A stretch of DNA of 7,074 nucleotides from JAKAIY01 sp036258195 (GTDB lineage Bacteria > Chloroflexota > Ktedonobacteria > Ktedonobacterales > JADMIN01), in NCBI GenBank assembly GCA_036258195.1, contig DATAED010000032.1:1-7074 (forward strand), written 5' to 3'. Each line of letters starts with the position of its first letter. Within the stretch, counting starts at the first letter, position 1. Under the pieces are notes generated by a model. It saw nothing but the letters and a program-made list of their open reading frames with translations, did no database searches and was not told the DNA's origin. A program made the translations under genes and the position numbers. Positions 5,813 to 7,074 of the stretch are shown here, in pieces.

Positions 5813-6208
5813 TCACTTGTTGCGGATGGCGTGGTTGAGCGAGCTAAAGCCCAACACAGCATGGACAAGCGACGGAAGCACGGCCAAGCTCAGGCCGATG
5901 AGCGCGGTCTGGCTGATGAACGCGCTGGCGGAGGCGGGCGCGCTGCTGAGCAGATGGAGGCCGAAGCCCGCTGCAATGCCGACCAGCCCCGCCACGGCGA
6001 AGATGATCCCAATGATGAGGTCGTACCAGCGCGCAAACTTGCCGTTCGCCAGCCAGTCGGCCCCGAAGAGCAGTCCCAGCAGGCCAGAGACGAGCAGCCA
6101 GATGGACTCGGAATCCACCGTGTTGTGGTGATTGACGTAGTAGATGGCGCCCGCGATCAGACCAAAAAAGATGAACCAGAGGAAATAGTGCGTGTCTCGG
6201 TGCTTCAC
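5813..6208 (-). CDS. small four-helix membrane protein with GTG start
   Basis: The likely start is the GTG at 6208, which has GAGGAG four bases upstream. The upstream in-frame ATG at 6337 would add 43 residues of no recognisable kind and spans the leader hairpin. The 131-residue product has a short polar N-terminus (KHRDTH) and hydrophobic segments at about 8-25, 35-52, 62-85 and 98-122. A His/Asn-rich loop (VNHHNTVDSES) lies between the first two, and a soluble-looking LLSSAPASASAF link precedes the last. The tail is weakly basic (NHAIRNK). It is not similar by eye to the neighbour at 5241-5594 beyond topology. I do not recognise the family. Location: cytoplasmic membrane; function unknown. 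Confidence 0.75.
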   Translation of the reverse strand: MKHRDTHYFLWFIFFGLIAGAIYYVNHHNTVDSESIWLLVSGLLGLLFGADWLANGKFARWYDLIIGIIFAVAGLVGIAAGFGLHLLSSAPASASAFISQTALIGLSLAVLPSLVHAVLGFSSLNHAIRNK

Positions 6209-6233
6209 GTGACTCCTCGCTTTCCAAACTCCC

Positions 6234-6257
6234 GAACCGTGTGCAGACACGCGGTTC
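6234..6257 (-). promoter_or_regulatory. stem-loop in leader of the membrane-protein gene
   Basis: GAACCGTGTG (6234-6243) and CACGCGGTTC (6248-6257) form a 10-bp stem with one non-Watson-Crick position (a U-G wobble if read from the plus strand) and a four-base loop. If transcription starts from the TATACT at 6272-6267, the mRNA would begin almost at the stem, about 50 bases before the GTG start. Confidence 0.45.
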
Positions 6258-6570
6258 TTGCTCAACAGTATATCCAAAAGCGAGCCGTTGGCGTCGCCTG
6301 TACGCAAGCCTGGCGCCAACCGGAGGGTATTTGGCAATATGACCGATGTCTCCGCGCGTAACGCTCATATGGCTCGCTCGTTGTCTCAAGTAAGCGGCGC
6401 GACAGGCTCGCGCCCGGTGGGCATCCTCTCTGGCCGCCATCGCGACATGGCGCCGCCGAGTGGAGCGTTCGCCGGGCGAGCAGCGCAGCGCCGCTGGTCG
6501 ATCCTACCCCAGAACAGCTCCTTGATTCCGCAACAACAGCAGACGCCAGCTGAACCGAACGTGAGCGCAT

Positions 6571-6589
6571 GCGTTGACTCGTTCAACGC
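6571..6589. promoter_or_regulatory. 7-5-7 palindrome upstream of the sugar transferase
   Basis: GCGTTGA (6571-6577) and TCAACGC (6583-6589) are perfect inverted arms around five bases, 60 bases upstream of the ATG at 6649. Size and symmetry fit a dimeric regulator site; the function is inferred. Confidence 0.4.
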
Positions 6590-6648
6590 GCGGCGCCCAC
6601 GCTCGTTATCTGTGTGTCAGCGTGGTTGTGAGGGACGAGGAGACGCGC

Positions 6649-7074
6649 ATGAAGGCAACGACACCGCTGTCTACGCGCTGGGAGAGACGTCTGGTCGATC
6701 AGCCCGCTGTGGTCGCGCCGATCGCCGCTGATGCCGCTGATGCGACGCTGGTGGCGCTGGCGCTGAGCGCCCGCTCGGCGGAGTATCGCGCCTGGCGGCG
6801 TGGACGCGGCGGCGCCTACTTTGCCCTCAAGCGTGCGCTCGACATGGGCGCGGCGCTGCTGGCGCTGCTGCTCAGCGCGCCGTTGCTGTTGCTGATCGCC
6901 GCGCTGATCTGGCTGGAAGACGACGGCCCCGTCATCTACACGCGCCAGGTGATCGGCGAGCGCGGGCGACTGTTCACGATGTACAAGTTCCGCACGATGT
7001 GTGAACGCGCGGAGGAACTCTTGCAGCAGGATGCCGCTCTCATGGCTGAGTATCAGCGCCAGCACTTCAAGCTG
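6649..7074 (+). CDS. polyprenyl-phosphate sugar-1-phosphate transferase, 3' end cut
   Basis: The ATG at 6649 has GAGGAG six bases upstream; 142 residues are in the window with no stop. After a 55-residue Ala/Arg-rich N-terminus comes the start of the bacterial sugar transferase domain (PF02397 type, as in WcaJ, WbaP and PglC). It consists of YFALKRALDM (57-66), a hydrophobic re-entrant membrane segment (about 67-88), EDDGPVIYTRQ (90-100), GERGRLFTMYKFRTM (103-117) and ERAEELLQQD (119-128). These enzymes move a sugar phosphate from a UDP-sugar to undecaprenyl phosphate, the first membrane step of exopolysaccharide or glycan synthesis. The four-helix N-terminal membrane region of WcaJ/WbaP is missing, so this is the short, PglC-like form. 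The active-site Asp-Glu pair lies beyond the window. The Arg normally two residues before the conserved Gly 103 is Val here (RQVIG). It is likely the first gene of a glycan locus to the right. Confidence 0.9.
   Translation, partial: MKATTPLSTRWERRLVDQPAVVAPIAADAADATLVALALSARSAEYRAWRRGRGGAYFALKRALDMGAALLALLLSAPLLLLIAALIWLEDDGPVIYTRQVIGERGRLFTMYKFRTMCERAEELLQQDAALMAEYQRQHFKL

Larger units (their letters stand above)
6209..6648. other. 440-base divergent intergenic region
   Basis: It separates the minus-strand membrane protein from the plus-strand sugar transferase. I see no convincing gene: open frames here lack ribosome sites and have composition unlike protein (for example a four-Cys run from a CAACAACAG stretch). 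It contains a leader hairpin at 6234-6257, a -10-like TATACT at 6272-6267 on the minus strand without a good -35, and a 7-5-7 palindrome at 6571-6589. No clear plus-strand promoter was found for the sugar transferase. Confidence 0.55.

Noticed and set aside
5241..6208. The two small membrane proteins as a duplicated pair
   Set aside because: They share only topology; loops, tails and helix sequences do not align by eye.
6574..6611. TTGACT with TTATCT as a promoter for the sugar transferase
   Set aside because: The spacing is 26 bases, far from the 16-18 needed, and the -10 match is poor.
6258..6731. Plus-strand open frame of 157 residues in the divergent gap
   Set aside because: It begins at a TTG without a ribosome site, overlaps the sugar transferase start out of frame and has no recognisable features.
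6583..7065. Minus-strand open frame of 160 residues at the right end
   Set aside because: It is antisense to the sugar transferase, Gln/Arg-rich and without recognisable motifs or ribosome site.

Overview
The window is GC-rich DNA (my impression is a little over 60% G+C) from a free-living bacterium. Gene spacing, strong Shine-Dalgarno sites and two sigma70-like promoters are ordinary bacterial. The alanine/glycine-rich Tat-exported surface-type protein with an 'LRLLDTR ... LTV ... SNLNF ... ILDLY' C-terminal domain, the small four-helix membrane proteins and the codon use remind me of Chloroflexota (Ktedonobacteria-like). This is inference from gene style, not from a marker gene.

Layout. 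Positions 1-1700 hold a minus-strand unit. A promoter near 1607-1635, with a perfect palindrome over its -35, drives a long leader and then a 441-residue protein with a coiled coil, a Tat-like signal and a beta-rich exported domain (115-1440). A second gene, cut by the window edge, starts 13 bases after its stop (1-101). Next on the minus strand is a class I SAM-dependent methyltransferase (1704-2609). A 168-base divergent region separates it from a plus-strand 68-residue protein of unknown function (2778-2984) and a complete AMP-forming acyl-CoA synthetase most like malonyl-CoA synthetase (3156-4697). The synthetase leader consists mostly of a 12-base tandem repeat (3059-3142).

Positions 4723-6208 are again minus-strand. 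A DinD-like Bro-N protein (4723-5073) ends abruptly at about 40% of the family length, 25 bases from the synthetase stop. Two unrelated-looking small four-helix membrane proteins follow (5241-5594 and 5813-6208). Between the DinD-like gene and the first membrane protein is a 16-bp inverted repeat flanked by four tandem 8-mers, probably a terminator.

After a 440-base intergenic region with a 5'-leader hairpin and a 7-5-7 palindrome, a plus-strand polyprenyl-phosphate sugar-1-phosphate transferase begins at 6649 and runs off the end. It probably opens an exopolysaccharide or glycan locus to the right.

The genes do not form one obvious pathway. Exported surface protein, membrane proteins and glycan transferase suggest a cell-envelope flavour, while the methyltransferase, acyl-CoA synthetase and DinD remnant look like independent neighbours. 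I found no CRISPR array, RNA gene, transposase or clear defence system.
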